Source of the DNA: Cricetomys ansorgei
Taxonomy: Eukaryota > Chordata > Mammalia > Rodentia > Nesomyidae
Length of the DNA: 64,000 nucleotides
NCBI GenBank assembly: GCA_026225945.1
Contig: JAMJFZ010002500.1
Location: 310,001-374,000, forward strand
Direction: 5' to 3'
In this document: piece after piece, positions 9,310-20,500 of the stretch
How the letters are laid out: each line of letters opens with the position of its first letter
Position numbering within the stretch: position 1 is the first letter of the stretch
Translations under genes and position numbers: made by a program
Notes under the pieces: model-generated
Database searches by the model: none
Told to the model about the DNA's origin: nothing
Seen by the model: the letters and a program-made list of their open reading frames with translations, nothing else

Positions 9310-10860
9310 TAGTCTTTATCAGTTTTGATGGTACCCACAGCTTCTCATTTCCACTGGAAATATAGGCATACCACTTGCCCAGTGCAACGCATGTCCTGAT
9401 GTTAATATGTTAATATTCAGACGTTAATACGTCTTTAAAATGTATGGGTTGATTTAACTCTGCAATTCCTTCTATTGTCCAATGTCTCTCAGTGGCTGTT
9501 GTTCCTGTCTCATTAACATTCAGAACATTTAAAGTTAGTAGGATACTATGTAGTCTGTCTCTGGGGATCTTTATTATTCCTTTTTGACTTTTAAGCATTT
9601 CCTTTAATGTCTGATTAGAACTTTCTATAACTGCTGGCCCTGTGGGATTCTGAGGTATACTAGTAATGTTTTATGGAATAATATGCAATTAATTTTTCAT
9701 TTTACTGGAGACATACATAGGGGCATTATCAATTTTGATTTCTAAAGGTATTCTTATAATAGCCATTAATTCTAGTAAATTTGCAATACAGAATCAGCCC
9801 TTTCAGGACTCAAGGCAGAAGCCCACTGGAATCCTGAATATCAATAGTATGGTGTACAAACTTTAGTTTCCTAAATTCTGCAACATGGAAAACATCCATC
9901 TGCTAGATTTCCCCTCTTTTAGTATCCTTAAAGTTACTTCCAGCAGGCAATGGGACTTGATTATACAAGGAACATGTTGAACAATTTTTATAATTTCCTT
10001 GGCTTGACACCAAGTAATGGAAAAGCTCCTTTTTAAATTTTTGCTGTTTACTTAGTACTTTTCATGAAATTTTGAAGCTTCTAACACATTTCCTTTTAAT
10101 AATTGATTGATCTCATCATTACCTTGTACCAATGGACCTAGTAACCCTGTGTGAGATCTAATATAAGTAATGTATATTGGACAATTTCTGTCTCGAACTT
10201 CTTGTTGCAGCTGTATAAATAACATTAGTTCTGAATTAGCAGGAATAAATTTAGCAGTTTATATATGCAAAACATCCATTTCTTCATACTGAGAATCAGT
10301 GATGATATTAAGAGATTCAGGAAAGTCTAACAATACCATTACAATATCATACAACTCAGATGTTTTAACTGAAGCATACAGGCTCTGACTGACTTATTTT
10401 TTTCTGACTTGTAGCTTGTCATTCCTGATTTATTTGCACCAGTATAGAATGTAGGTGCTCCATAAATAGGTTTCTCTTTTACTATATGAGGGAGTATCCA
10501 GTCAGTTCTTTTGATAAACTGAATCTGCTTGATTTTGGGATGTTTGTTATTAATTTCTCTCAAATAATTGCTACAAGCCCTTTGTCAACCTTCACTGATA
10601 ATGACATAATCTCAGCATTAGTGTATGGTACTACTATTTCTGTTGGCTCTGTTCCTGACAGCTGACAAAGTCTTATTCTTCCCTTTATAATTAAATCAAC
10701 AACCTTTTCTATATATGTCTTTAAAGTTTTACTCTGCTTATGTGCCATAAATATCCATTCTAAGATAGTATTCTCTCTCTCTGTATAAGAACTCCAGTAG
10801 GTGAATGTTTTGAATGAATGATTACCAAAATACAATTCCATGATTCCTGGGAGATTATTG
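9310..10860 (-). pseudogene. pol: Degenerate pol: RNase H and integrase
   Basis: Proviral pol remnant. The RNase H part shows 'LPHIVKEKPIYGAPTFYT' followed by GANKSG, where the family has a catalytic Asp at the Gly position (near 10430). The integrase part includes an SHTGLLGPLVQGND helix and a later stretch 'MLKSQKGIIKIPRDRLHSI' (9541-9598). The C-terminal SGNEKLWVPSKL motif lies near 9340, and pol stops at about 9310. Several frameshifts and stops are present. The RT palm and YMDD region is absent. Confidence 0.75.
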
Positions 10861-11311
10861 TTACATCCATATCCATGTCCAGCAACTCTTCTATTTCAAT
10901 GCCATTTATTTTCATTTTTAATTTTGCCCATTTATCATTAATGACACCCTGACAGAACACACATTTCCCAGTGCTTCCAAACCCACCTGCTTTCTCTACA
11001 GGAGTGATTTTTCTTTTGATATAGGGAAACAGTAACAGCTGCACAATCCTATTTCCTTTGTTAAATTTCAGGTCACTTGTTACATAGGCCATGATTTTAA
11101 TTTCTCCTTTAAAATCTCCATCCATAATTCCATGATGCACAATGAGTCCCTTTAATATCAAACTGCTCCTACCTAGGATCATTCCTACTGACCCTGTGGA
11201 AAGAGGCTCATAAACTCCAGTAGCAGTTTTATAGCATTGAACATTTGGAGACTGGGTAAGCTGTCTGTCTATAGCCAGATCTAGTGCATCACTGCCTTCA
11301 GTAGCATGCAT
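10760..11311 (-). pseudogene. pro: Proviral dUTPase-protease remnant
   Basis: The 183-codon frame holds a dUTPase segment (GRSSLILKGLIVHHG then GDFKGEIKIMAYV) followed by a retropepsin segment. The active-site triplet is lost: the LLDTGAD motif of the family reads LLDMDMD here, followed by VTIISQESW. Directly after it the reading passes into RNase H-type sequence (YFGNHSFKTFTYWS), showing an internal deletion that removed the rest of protease and all of RT. A dUTPase fused upstream of protease is the betaretrovirus/IAP arrangement. Confidence 0.8.
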
Positions 11312-11529
11312 CAGATCTCAGTTTGCATGCTAACCCTGTGCCGACAGGACACAGGCAACTCTTTTTTTTTCTCCTGGGACCCCAAGTTCAAGCTCCTGTG
11401 GAGTTTCCTGACTGCAAGGAAATCCCATGTAAATCTCTCTTGTAACCACATTCATTCACCCAGTGTCAACTCTTTCCACACTGTCTGCACACTCCTGGAA
11501 ATCTGCTCCTTTTTCTGACTAATATTTAA

Positions 11530-12954
11530 AGAAACTATTGCCTTTAGAAGCAGCTTGGTCACAATCTCTTGAAGCATTGAACATTTCGGTATTTCAGCCC
11601 TCTATAGCTTGTCCTATTACTGCAGCTGTGTAAGAATTTGAACCAATGTCTGCAGTAGTTGTGATCCATTAATCCAATGATGCAGAATTTGCTCTTAATG
11701 GCCTTAAAACATCCTTATACTCTAGGCTGGCATTTTCATATGCCATCGTCTCAATGAGCACCTATCTTGCTTCAGGTTCTAAGATGGCTCTATTTATGCT
11801 GCAGTTAATCTTTGTAAAAAGTCAGTGAAGGCTTCACTTGAGCCTTCTATGCTTTTTGTGAATTAGGTATACTTTTTTCCTGGTTCCTCTATTTTTCCCA
11901 AGCCTGTACAGCTGCTAAACACTGTTCTATGCTCATGTCATCAAACTGTGTTCTTGTAATCCAACATACTGACCCTCACCAAGAAGCTGATTTCAGTTGA
12001 TATTTATTCCTCTAGTCCTATTCTGTTGTTCCATTCTGGGTGCATCTTCTCTCTACCAGGTTAACCACTGAAGCCTCTAGCATAACAGGTATTACCCCTT
12101 TCCAATCAAATGGGACCACTCAGTGCTGCTGTTCCCAGTTATTCAGGATCTGCTTTACATAGATGAATCCATGCCATACAACACCACAGCTTCCTTTAAT
12201 CTCCTTAAACCACTCATTTTTATCAGATGCCATCTTATTTCATTATAACCTTGGGGGAAGTCCCTACTAGCTGGAAAACACTGAATAGATACTGGAAATG
12301 CTGAGGGTGATTTTGTGACTCTACCACAGGTCACACTGAGGCTCCACAATTAGACACCTCTTTTGAGAAGGGCTGCCTTATTTGATTATTCTCCTGTGGA
12401 GACTCTTCCCTTATTTTCCTAACAGGACCATCATCCGGCACAATCTCCTTCCTTCTATCTAGCCAGGGGAAAATCTTTCTTTCTGTCATTGGGAACAAAC
12501 CCAGTTGTGTTCCCAGTTCCTCAGTTTTCCTTGTGTCCACTCTTTCTAATTCCCCCCCGTATTTCTTTTAGTAGCACCACCAATTCCTTTTTTCTAATTC
12601 CCCCTTCATTTCTTCTAATAATACCAATTTTTTTTTTTTTTTATAATTTCCTTTTTTGAAGACAAATAAAAAAAACGAGACCCTTTGTTCTCCCTTTTGT
12701 TCTGTTTTTCCTATTTTGGCCCTTTCCAGTTCTCCCTGAAACTCTTCAAGTTGTGTAGCATCTTCTTTAACCTTTTTTGAAAGGAAATAGAAGCAAAAGA
12801 GGAAAAAGAAAAAGAAAATCACCACTGAAAGCAAAGTGGTGTATATCCCAGTGTTAACAGCTGCTATAAACAATTGGCAGGGCTCTTGAACGAAAACATC
12901 TGTCTCTTCATCCTCTGCCTCTCCCTCTAGTACACCTGAAATCAAATTTCCCAT
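11530..12954 (-). pseudogene. gag: Degenerate gag region
   Basis: The region lies between the PBS and pro. The first open stretch starts MGNLISGVLEGE at 12954, a Gly2 context compatible with N-myristoylation of a matrix protein, and contains a run of hydrophobic residues. Later pieces at 12155-12540 and a SSEAFTDFLQRLTAA-like capsid fragment near 11840 are in different frames and broken by stops. Identification is by position and weak motif similarity. Confidence 0.5.
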
Positions 12955-12978
12955 TATCCTTTTTTATCCTTATTTCCA

Positions 12979-12997
12979 TGCCACTCCTTTGGATGCC
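12979..12997 (-). other. Primer-binding site (diverged Lys type)
   Basis: Two bases after the 5' LTR end the minus strand reads TGGCATCCAAAGGAGTGGC, a diverged match to the lysine-tRNA PBS. Confidence 0.55.
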
Positions 12998-12999
12998 AC

Positions 13000-13138
13000 T
13001 TGTAGTAGATTGTTACTGTAACAGATTCCTAACTTGTACCTGATTCCTAACTTGTAACAGATTCCCATGTGCCCTTTATCCTCTAGCTCAGGAAAGATAA
13101 AGAAATCTTCACTGCTCTTGCAGGCAGCTGAGAGAGCA

Positions 13139-13219
<81 letters not shown>

Positions 13220-13458
13220 GGGAGAGAGAGAGAGATAGGGAGAGAGAGAGGGTAAAGGAAAGAAAAAGAAATGTTCACTGTTTTTTTTTGTTGTTGTTGT
13301 TGACCTTAGCTTGGATAACAGGAGCTGGAGAGAGGACTAGCATCTAAGAGCACTGGACTAGCATCTCACAAACCAACCCACCAACTGCCAACTGCCCCCA
13401 TTCTCCTTCATATTCTAAGCAAAGTTCCCAGAAGTCCAATCATAAAGAAAGCTGCACA
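13000..13458 (-). mobile_element. 5' LTR of the Nol8-carrying provirus
   Basis: Sense start TGTGCAGCTTTCTTTATGAT and end CAATCTACTACA. It carries a (GA)n/(TC)n expansion (about 13139-13250) and a T-rich tract (13280-13300) absent from the 3' LTR. The two LTRs also differ by many substitutions, indicating an old insertion. Confidence 0.85.
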
Positions 13459-13477
13459 GGACAAAAAAAAACTTCAA

Positions 13478-13995
13478 GGCCCAGCAGTGGTGGTACACAC
13501 CTTTAATCCCAGCACTCTGGATTAGTGCAGAGTCAGGCAGATCTCTGTGAGTTTGAGGCCAGCCTGGCCTACAGAGTGAGTTCCAGGACAGCCAGAGTTA
13601 CAACACAGAAACCCTGTCTTGAAGAAAACAAACAAAAAACAACAAAGAACCTTCTTCAAAATGTCTTGCTCCAGCTAAATGCACTTCTGTGCAATAAAAT
13701 GAAGTTTAAAACATTTGCTATATCTGACAGCAGGAGTTGCTGGAAGGTCTCTTTCCTTAGCTGTTAGAATCACCTTTCTGGACAGGCTGCAGCTTCCTTT
13801 TTTCTTTTCCTTCTTTTCTCTCTTCTTTCTTTCTTCCTTCCTTCCTTTCTGTCTGTCTTTTGTTTTGTTTTGTTTGAGACAGGGTTTCTCTGTTGTAATT
13901 CTGGCTGTCCTGGAACTCACTCTGTAGACCAAGCTGGTCTGCCTGCCTCTGGCTCCCAAGTGCTGGGATTAAAGATGTGCACCACCACTACCTGG
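13478..13995. repeat. B1 (+), polypyrimidine tract and B1 (-)
   Basis: A plus-strand B1 lies at 13478-13645. After about 150 bases of other sequence there is a TTTC/TTCC tract (13795-13865), and an antisense B1 follows at 13866-13995. Confidence 0.85.
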
Positions 13996-13999
13996 ATTA

Positions 14000-14489
14000 T
14001 AAATTTAATTTTTAAGAGATTGATAACCATTGTTAATTTAATTTAATTTAGTTTGTCTGATTTTTAGTTTCATGCTTTTCCTTGGTGTGATAAAAGATCA
14101 GACTCTGACAAGGAAGAAAATTTAAAAGAGGCCCATGATAGCCTATCCTCTATTAAAAACAGTTTTGTACACCATAAGAACAAATTTTATTCAATTTTCT
14201 AAATTTCTATACATAATTAATAGTAAATAAACATCAACTTAAAGTTTAAAAAAAAGGATAAAGAGATACACCCTTATCTATATATACAATGGTATATTTA
14301 ACTATCCTAACTTCAAATTTTTTTATTCCACTTTAAAGGATAATGCTTTTTCTGCTGCCCCTAAGCATTTATCCCCAAAGGAGATATAACCTAAAGTATA
14401 TGTTAAATGTCAAGCTCTAGAAACTAATCTTTTTTCTATTTTTTTTCTTGCTCCTCTCTGGTGTGACAATTGTAGCCATTTATTAAATC
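14000..14489. other. AT-rich intergenic sequence
   Basis: No gene or named repeat recognised. The left part is TTTAA-rich. Confidence 0.35.
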
Positions 14490-15060
14490 TGATATTGTAT
14501 TAATAAAGACACATGAGACATACTTACATTTAGGCCTGAAAGACCTCAGCAGACAGTCTGGCATGCCATCTTCCAGCTCCAACTTCTCCTTAGACCTGAC
14601 AATTTATTCTTATCTTAAAAGCCCCTCCTTGCTCTCTCTTAGACATTTGCATGATCAAAGAGATACAGTGGTTTTACTCCTTTCAAACCTTTGGCCTTCA
14701 TGGTATATCCACGTTTATACTGTGTCATACAACACAAAAGGGGCCAGGCCACACCTGTCTGAGCTATGACCACATTTATATACAGAACAACAGTAGAGAC
14801 GAAGTCACACCTAATGTCACCTTGGCCTTGGTGGAGTACTCAAGTGACCTCTTTAATAAGCAACTCTGTTTACATTGAGCAAAGACAGAGCAACTTTTAT
14901 TTACATTAGAAAGCAGGCCATTTCAGCTATAGAGATAACACATCCTGCCAGGATTCAGACTGCCAATATAATGATTATCTTATAAAATACTGGAATGCAC
15001 ACAAAATCAGTGAATATAATATCTGGAGATAGGTTCAAATATACAGAAACATAAATGTCT
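14490..15060. repeat. Segment Y', right arm of inverted repeat
   Basis: Reverse-complement match to 6088-6760 in the same linear order of blocks ('tgtattaataaagacacatgag', 'tctggcatgccatcttcc', 'caagtgacctctttaataagcaactctg', 'cacatcctgccagg'). It lacks the B1 present in the left arm. Confidence 0.6.
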
Positions 15061-15139
15061 TTGGATAAGGTAAAAAAAAATAGACTTGCCATAAAGACAG
15101 GATGATATAGTTTTGCCATGCTAAAGATTGTTTATAAAG

Positions 15140-15480
15140 GTTTGTTGTAGAAGTTTATTTTTAGTTGTGTTTAAAATATTGTTTTGTGAACTGTTGGGTG
15201 AGGGGCTGCCTAGATCTTGGCATTTTGCATTGTCTGCAGGTGTTGGATTTCTGTGGGGTATGTCTGATTGCTTATGATCTGCACCTGAGGAGCTCTGACT
15301 CAACAAAAACACCTGAGTTCAGAAGCTCAGGGTTCCACTGTCCAGTATGGCTCTAGCCAGGATGGTGTTCCCTCTGCTGAGGTCTGGCAGAGTTTGCAGC
15401 TATGAAGGCACCTCTGAGTCTTCCATGCTGAGCCGTGCCACAGGTGTACAACTACAAATGGTGCACCAAAGAGGGGCTGG
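15140..15480 (+). mobile_element. LTR-like segment X' (plus)
   Basis: Matches the reverse complement of 4430-4755. It holds 'gtgttggatttctgtggggtatg', an 'actcaacaaaaacacctgag' block where the other copy has AATAAA, and the downstream 'gaggtctggcagagtttgca' block. Confidence 0.55.
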
Positions 15481-15825
15481 ACTTCACAGCAGCTAATCCA
15501 ACATGGAGACAAGGACAAACAAGAAAAAGAAACTCTACCCCTCACAGAGTCTGCTAAAGTATGTTCTGAGAAGCTCCTAGAGAACAGAGATTATATATAT
15601 GCAAAAATAATGAGTAGAAGTCTCCTGAAGGAAGAGGAGAGCGAGGAAGGACATAAGCCTCTATGAAGAGAAATTGTGAAAATTAAGTGAGAAAGAGGGC
15701 TCAAAAGTGAGAGCCACAGAAGAGAGGCCTTTAGAGAAAGACATTTTTCATGATAAAAACAAAAAAAATTCATTTGGGAACAGGGAAGAAGCAAGGTTTC
15801 AACCTTGTAGGGTACCCAATAGTTA

Positions 15826-16940
15826 CTGTGTGGGTCTGCAAAGAAGACTAGGAGACACTTTCACAGATGCAAATCTTCTGAACTCATCAGAGGGAACCAT
15901 TTGAGACGATAAATGCCACACTGCCCACTGATACAAAGGCCTTATTTGCATGATAAACAGAACCCTACAGCCTGCAGACCCCAGCTGGCCAAACTGGCAC
16001 CCAAGATGCTTCACAAACAAAGCTGAAAGTTGGAAGTGTTCTCAGTCTCTCCTTGCCAAAAGCTGCAAAGGGCTATAGAGCCCCCTCAGTAGCAATATCA
16101 TAAACAAATGGCTTTAACATGTACGAATTTAGGAGCAGAGTATTTTAAACGTCAATTGCTTTAGCCAAAGTTGCTAACAGGTAGGCTGTCTCTCAGGAAG
16201 CAGACATTAAAAGAGTTACTGCAATTACAGGTTTTCCCAAAGAGCATACCCCTTCATACATTCCATTGTCTTATCCTACAACAGTGTATTTCTCCCACCC
16301 TAATCCCTTCGAGTATTCTTTTTTTTTTAGTGCTAGGAATTACAAGCACTACTGTAGATGAATATTATTATATCTATCTCAAACAAGTTCAACAAAGAAC
16401 AGAAACGATTATTGACTCATCTAGCAGAGGATCTAGTCTCTCTTATGGACTGACCCTGAGCATGCGGTCTCCAGGTAACTGAGGAAAGGAATTAGGCATT
16501 GTCCATTGATACAAAGGTTTTAATTGCTATAATGAACAGAACCTTCACAGTATAACAACCCCCAATCTCTAGTTGGCTGACTGGATGCTGTTTTACTGGT
16601 GAACCAAAGACCCCGGGCACAATATTCCTTGATTGGTGCTTGGGCTAAGGGTGACCATAAAAATGCTCCTCCATTAGCAATGATACAATCAAATGCTTTC
16701 GACACAAAGATCTCAGTGAACGAAGTTATATTTGACTAATTGCTCAATCCATGGGTATTGAGTAGACAATTACTGGTACTCCATACTAGTATTCTTTCTG
16801 CATTCAAGAAAGCTGCAGCTCACCCACACCCAGAATGCTTGTTCTATCTGTTGCCAATAATTATGTCAGTCAGCAAAGAAGACAAGGAGATGCTTTCAGA
16901 AATGCAAATCTTCCAGACTCAGTAGAGAGAACGCTGTCAT
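15826..16940. repeat. Shuffled duplicated ERV-like blocks
   Basis: Block A (15826-15902, 'tctgcaaagaagactaggagacactttcac') recurs at 16865-16935. Block B (15905-16090, 'actgatacaaaggccttatttgcat...aacagaaccct') recurs at 16495-16690. The order is A-B-B-A, all in the same orientation. Both A copies resemble sequence next to the X segments, so this is a rearranged remnant of the same old element family. No coding capacity is recognisable. Confidence 0.5.
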
Positions 16941-17640
16941 GGCAAGCACCATCCAGGACAGCAGAACCTCAATTGTCTGAACTCAGGTATCTTTTATTGA
17001 TACAGAAGCACCTCAGGTGTTACAAATACTTTGCTCTCTCATCCAAAGGCCTAGTTGCATAATGAAGGAAACTTGTACCTTAGTCTCATCCCACAATCCT
17101 TGAGCAGCCAAGCTATGTCATGTAACAGGACACTTTGAAGTTTTTAATCATGTGTAGCTTTATGATTGCATGCTCATTGGGTGGAGGGGTAGTTGGCAGT
17201 TGGTGGGTTGGTTTGTTGGATGCTAGTTCAGCTCTCTATTAGCTCCCTCTCTCCAAGCTTCATCTAGCCAAAAAGGGCTGTGAATATTTCCTTTCTTTTT
17301 CAAGGCTGCTACAAGAGCAGTGAGGATTTATTTCTGTCCTTCCTTTCTCTTTCCTGAGCTAAAGGGTAAAAAAGACAGTAGATATCTGCTACAATGTCAT
17401 CTTTATGGTTGGGGAACTCAAGGCCCAAGGAGATCCCAACACCCTTTAACATCTGAGCTATGTCACCTTTACGGTGGGGGAATACGGTACAGATCACGAG
17501 GAAGCAAAATATCTTTTATATAAAGCCAATACCTGCAGATAATACAAAGTGCCAAGGCTTAGGCAGCCCTTCCCCCAACAATGTACAAAGCAATTATTAT
17601 AAACATAACTAGATATAAATTTCACCAACACCTAACAGCT
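16930..17640 (-). mobile_element. Third X-type LTR-like copy, interrupted
   Basis: The reverse complement shows the AATAAAAGATACCTGAGTTCAG block (near 16995) and the 'cactttgtattatctgcaggtattgg' block (near 17540). They are separated by inserted DNA that includes another LTR at 17151-17400. Confidence 0.5.
17151..17400 (+). mobile_element. LTR fragment of the Nol8-provirus family
   Basis: Shares TGTGTAGCTTTATGATTG, 'ggcagttggtgggttggtttgt', 'gatgctagttcagctct' and 'tttcctgagctaaagggtaaaa' with the LTRs at 7664 and 13000, here on the plus strand. It is truncated at the 3' end. Confidence 0.65.
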
Positions 17641-17775
17641 AAAGAATGTGACCATTTTCCAGCAGCTCCTGAGAGATACAGCAGGTGTTCAAAGTTCATA
17701 TTACTGCACAGAAATACATGAGGCTTTATAACATTTGAGAATAAGTTTAACTATTCTACTACACACTACACTTTT

Positions 17776-18548
17776 TGGTTTTACAAGACAGGGTTTCTCT
17801 GTGTAGCTCTGGCTGTCCCGGAATATGCTCTGTAGACCAGGCTGGCCCTGACCTCAAGAGATCCACCGGCCTTTGTCTCCCATTAAAGGCCTCCACCACC
17901 ACCATCTGGCCAGCACTGAGCTTTTTATCCCCACCCAACTGTCAGTTTTCTTGCAGACAGTCACTCTATCTTGGGAAGCTATTGAGAAAGGGCCTTGCTA
18001 ATAATATGTAGCAGCCCAAACACCTGGGAGGCTCAGGTCATCTCATATATTCCTTCTTCTTTGACATTCTCCTTCATACAACGTCCTATTAATAGCTTCC
18101 TTTTTTAAATTAACATCAAGAAAAAGGGTTTTTATTTTTTACTTTAATACAAATGGGTCTGTTACTCATTCATAGGTCCAGGTTTGTGTCAATATGCACC
18201 TTTCAACTTCTTGAGTGCTGGGATTACAGGCCTGAATTATCATATCTGGCCACACTCAAAAAAAAAAAAAAATCTATGCATCATATCTTTCCATTTCAAG
18301 ATGGTTGTTTCCCTATGTATTTATGCAACGGCTTTCTCCAAATTTACCTAGTGACCTTTCTTCTTCCATAATCCAAATGATACATTTTAGTTCATATCTT
18401 ATCTCATGTTACATTTAATGTTTGTTGTTTTGAGGCAGGGTTTCTCTACATAGCCCTGGCTGTCCTGTTAACTTGCTTTGGGCCTCAAACTCAAGAGATC
18501 CACCTCCCTCTGCCTTCCAAGTGCTGTGATTAAAGCCGAGAGCAACCT
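17776..18548 (-). repeat. Antisense B1 copies
   Basis: Antisense B1 at 17776-17910, a partial copy at about 18200-18255, and another at 18420-18548, with AT-rich sequence between them. Confidence 0.75.
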
Positions 18549-18549
18549 T

Positions 18550-19559
18550 TATGACTTTTAACAAGTGTCCTCCTTACTTTTCTCCTGTCTTCCTTTCTCC
18601 CTGTTTGCGCCTTCTCACTGTCTCTTCACCTTCCCTCCCTCATCTCAGCCCTCAAATGCACATATCCTCTCTTTAGGGTGTTATCCTCTTGTATGGCTCC
18701 AAGAACTATCCATATGCACAGAAACACCCTTTAAACTTCCTCAGTTTCCAACCCACATTATTTAATATTTACTTGCCTAAAAGATATCCCACAGATCTCC
18801 CTCATAACTAAAAATAATGCAAACCAGCTACTCAAGTCAGAACTTCCATATCTCTTTATCCAACGCATCTCTTCCTTACCTTCATAACTGTTCTACTTTT
18901 CCAAACCATCTTTACATGGCAAGCAGTGATCTACCTCCTAGCCCCACTCCCTGGAGACTGAAACACTAGGCCTAACTGTGCTAAGCACGTATTTTACCAC
19001 TGAGCTAACATCTTGGCGGTCTTCTTCGCTTAAAATAAGCCCAAACTGGTCTCCATCTTTGGGGCTCAAGCAATCTTCCTGCCATAGTCTCCAGGCCGGC
19101 ACTGATACGCCCAGAGCCGGTAAGCAGTGATCTTTCTACAAGATAAATATAATTGTTCACACCTCTGCTTAGACCCTTCAAAGCCTCTTCATTCTCCTTA
19201 GGATAAAATAAATTTACAAGGTCTTTCGTCATCGGGTCCCTCCCTACCTCAGACCTTATCTTATGTATTACCTTTTTCTTCAGCCACATCAGGCTGTAGG
19301 CAGCTCCAGAACATAGTGAGCCCCACCCTACCTCACCCCTCAATTCATATTCCCAACAGTCATTCAACGAGTCAGTTTAAGACAGGAAGTTGGAGCTCAA
19401 AAGGAAAACATCGAAGGAATGAATTTCGAGAGAGAATCTGAGGAGCGCTGTAAGGTCCGGGTTTCAGAACGTCCGGGTGACAGGAAGTTCAAAACAAAGG
19501 TTAGATCCAGATCTTGAACTTTCCCCCAAGTTCATCAGGCAGGCCGACTCCCGTACTAT
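18550..19559. other. Unique sequence upstream of the Dedd promoter
   Basis: Pyrimidine-rich unique sequence with an ID-like fragment near 18960-19010. The open frames here show no conserved features. By synteny the next gene beyond the left edge should be Ufc1. Confidence 0.4.
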
Positions 19560-20500
19560 TCCGCCCTTACGTGTCATGGCTGCCAGTCCCACTCTCCCAG
19601 TGGGCCTCCAGGTCCGACGCCAGCCTGCTCTGGCGCCACCGAGCCTTCCACATTCAAGTACGTTGCTCTCTCCACTTCTTAGAACCGCCCCAAGCCGCGG
19701 TTGAGAAAACACGGCGTTGCCAGCTTGCCCCAAAGCAAGATGGCTGCCAGTCTCCATTCTCTCTTCCCAACGTAAATCTATTCAGCCCTGCTTAATGCCG
19801 CTGCCAGGCTGCCCTCACCTAGTATGGCTACTCCACTCATGCCTCGTTATGGTCTCGAAGCCGACACTAACCGGCCAGGTTCCGGGAGGCGCTGTTCAGG
19901 ACGCAGCTACCCCCGCCCGCCTCTCCCCTCCCCCAAGCCCGCGGCGGCGGCGGCGGAGGCGGTGGCGGCTGGAGCCCGGATGCGGCGCCGTGAGACAGGC
20001 CCGGGAGAGCAGCGCGGATGGATCCAACATGGCGGCGCCGAACCTGAGCCGAGAGTGAGGCGGCGGGGCGGCCGGAGTGGGGAGGGGGAGTCGAGTGGGA
20101 CGGGGCGGGGCCGGGCGGGGCCGCGAAGGGCTTGGGGAAGGAAAGTGAAGGGGGAGGCGGTGGCGACGTCCGGCCGGAGAACCTCCGGAGAGGGAGGTGA
20201 CGGGACGCTACCAGGTGGGGGAGGGGAGCCGCCGAGGGGGGCGTGCAGGGGAGATGGCAACTGTGGGAGAGGGCAGGGGTCGGGGCGCCGGAGTGGGCGC
20301 ACGGGGAGGGCGTAAACAAGGGCCCAGGCTGGGCAGGCCGGGGGATTAGAGAGGCCGAGGTGGGGATCCGGGCTGCGATCTCGCGCCTCGAGGGGTAGGA
20401 GCAGCAGGGAGAGGCTGAGGCTATGGAGGGGAAGGGGGCTGTGGCATGCGTTTGCAGGGAGGACCGGACTCCCGAGAGCGCTGTTGTGAGGACGTGCGAG
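19560..20500 (+). promoter_or_regulatory. Dedd: CpG-rich Dedd promoter
   Basis: GC and CpG density rise sharply here, with GGGCGG/GGGGCGGGG Sp1-type boxes (20095-20125) and GGC repeats (19940-19965). Three YY1-type ATGGCNGC motifs occur, near 19575, 19738 and at 20029. No TATA box is seen. The region ends at the first Dedd splice donor and continues as a CpG-rich start of intron 1. Confidence 0.75.
19950..20054 (+). other. Dedd: Dedd 5' UTR exon 1 (start approximate)
   Basis: The donor GAGA|GTGAGG ends this exon at 20054. The acceptor of the next Dedd exon lies at 28064 (TTACAG). The exon contains ATGs at 19980, 20018 and 20029 and is therefore uORF-bearing. The 5' border cannot be fixed from sequence. 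Confidence 0.6.

Larger units (their letters stand above)
7664..13458 (-). mobile_element. Endogenous betaretrovirus-like provirus with captured Nol8 fragment
   Basis: Two related LTRs (7664-8032 and 13000-13458) bound the element, which reads on the minus strand. From the 5' side it contains a PBS (12979-12997), a degenerate gag (about 11530-12954), a dUTPase-protease block (about 10760-11311), RNase H and integrase remnants (about 9310-10860), a Nol8-derived segment (about 8060-9300) and a polypurine tract next to the 3' LTR. Reverse transcriptase is missing: protease passes directly into RNase H sequence. No env sequence is seen, and Nol8 sequence lies where env is expected. Frameshifts and stops break every coding region, so it cannot be active. 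The bases outside the LTRs (GGTACA and GGACAA) do not form a clean target duplication. The LTR family recurs at 17151, 38090 and 40972. Confidence 0.85.

Noticed and set aside
12970..13278. Open frames rich in Ser-Leu or Arg-Glu
   Set aside because: They translate the GA expansion inside the 5' LTR.
19824..20319. Three open frames of 130-163 codons in the CpG island
   Set aside because: GC-rich sequence lacks stops by chance. The frames cross the Dedd exon 1 donor and show no domain.
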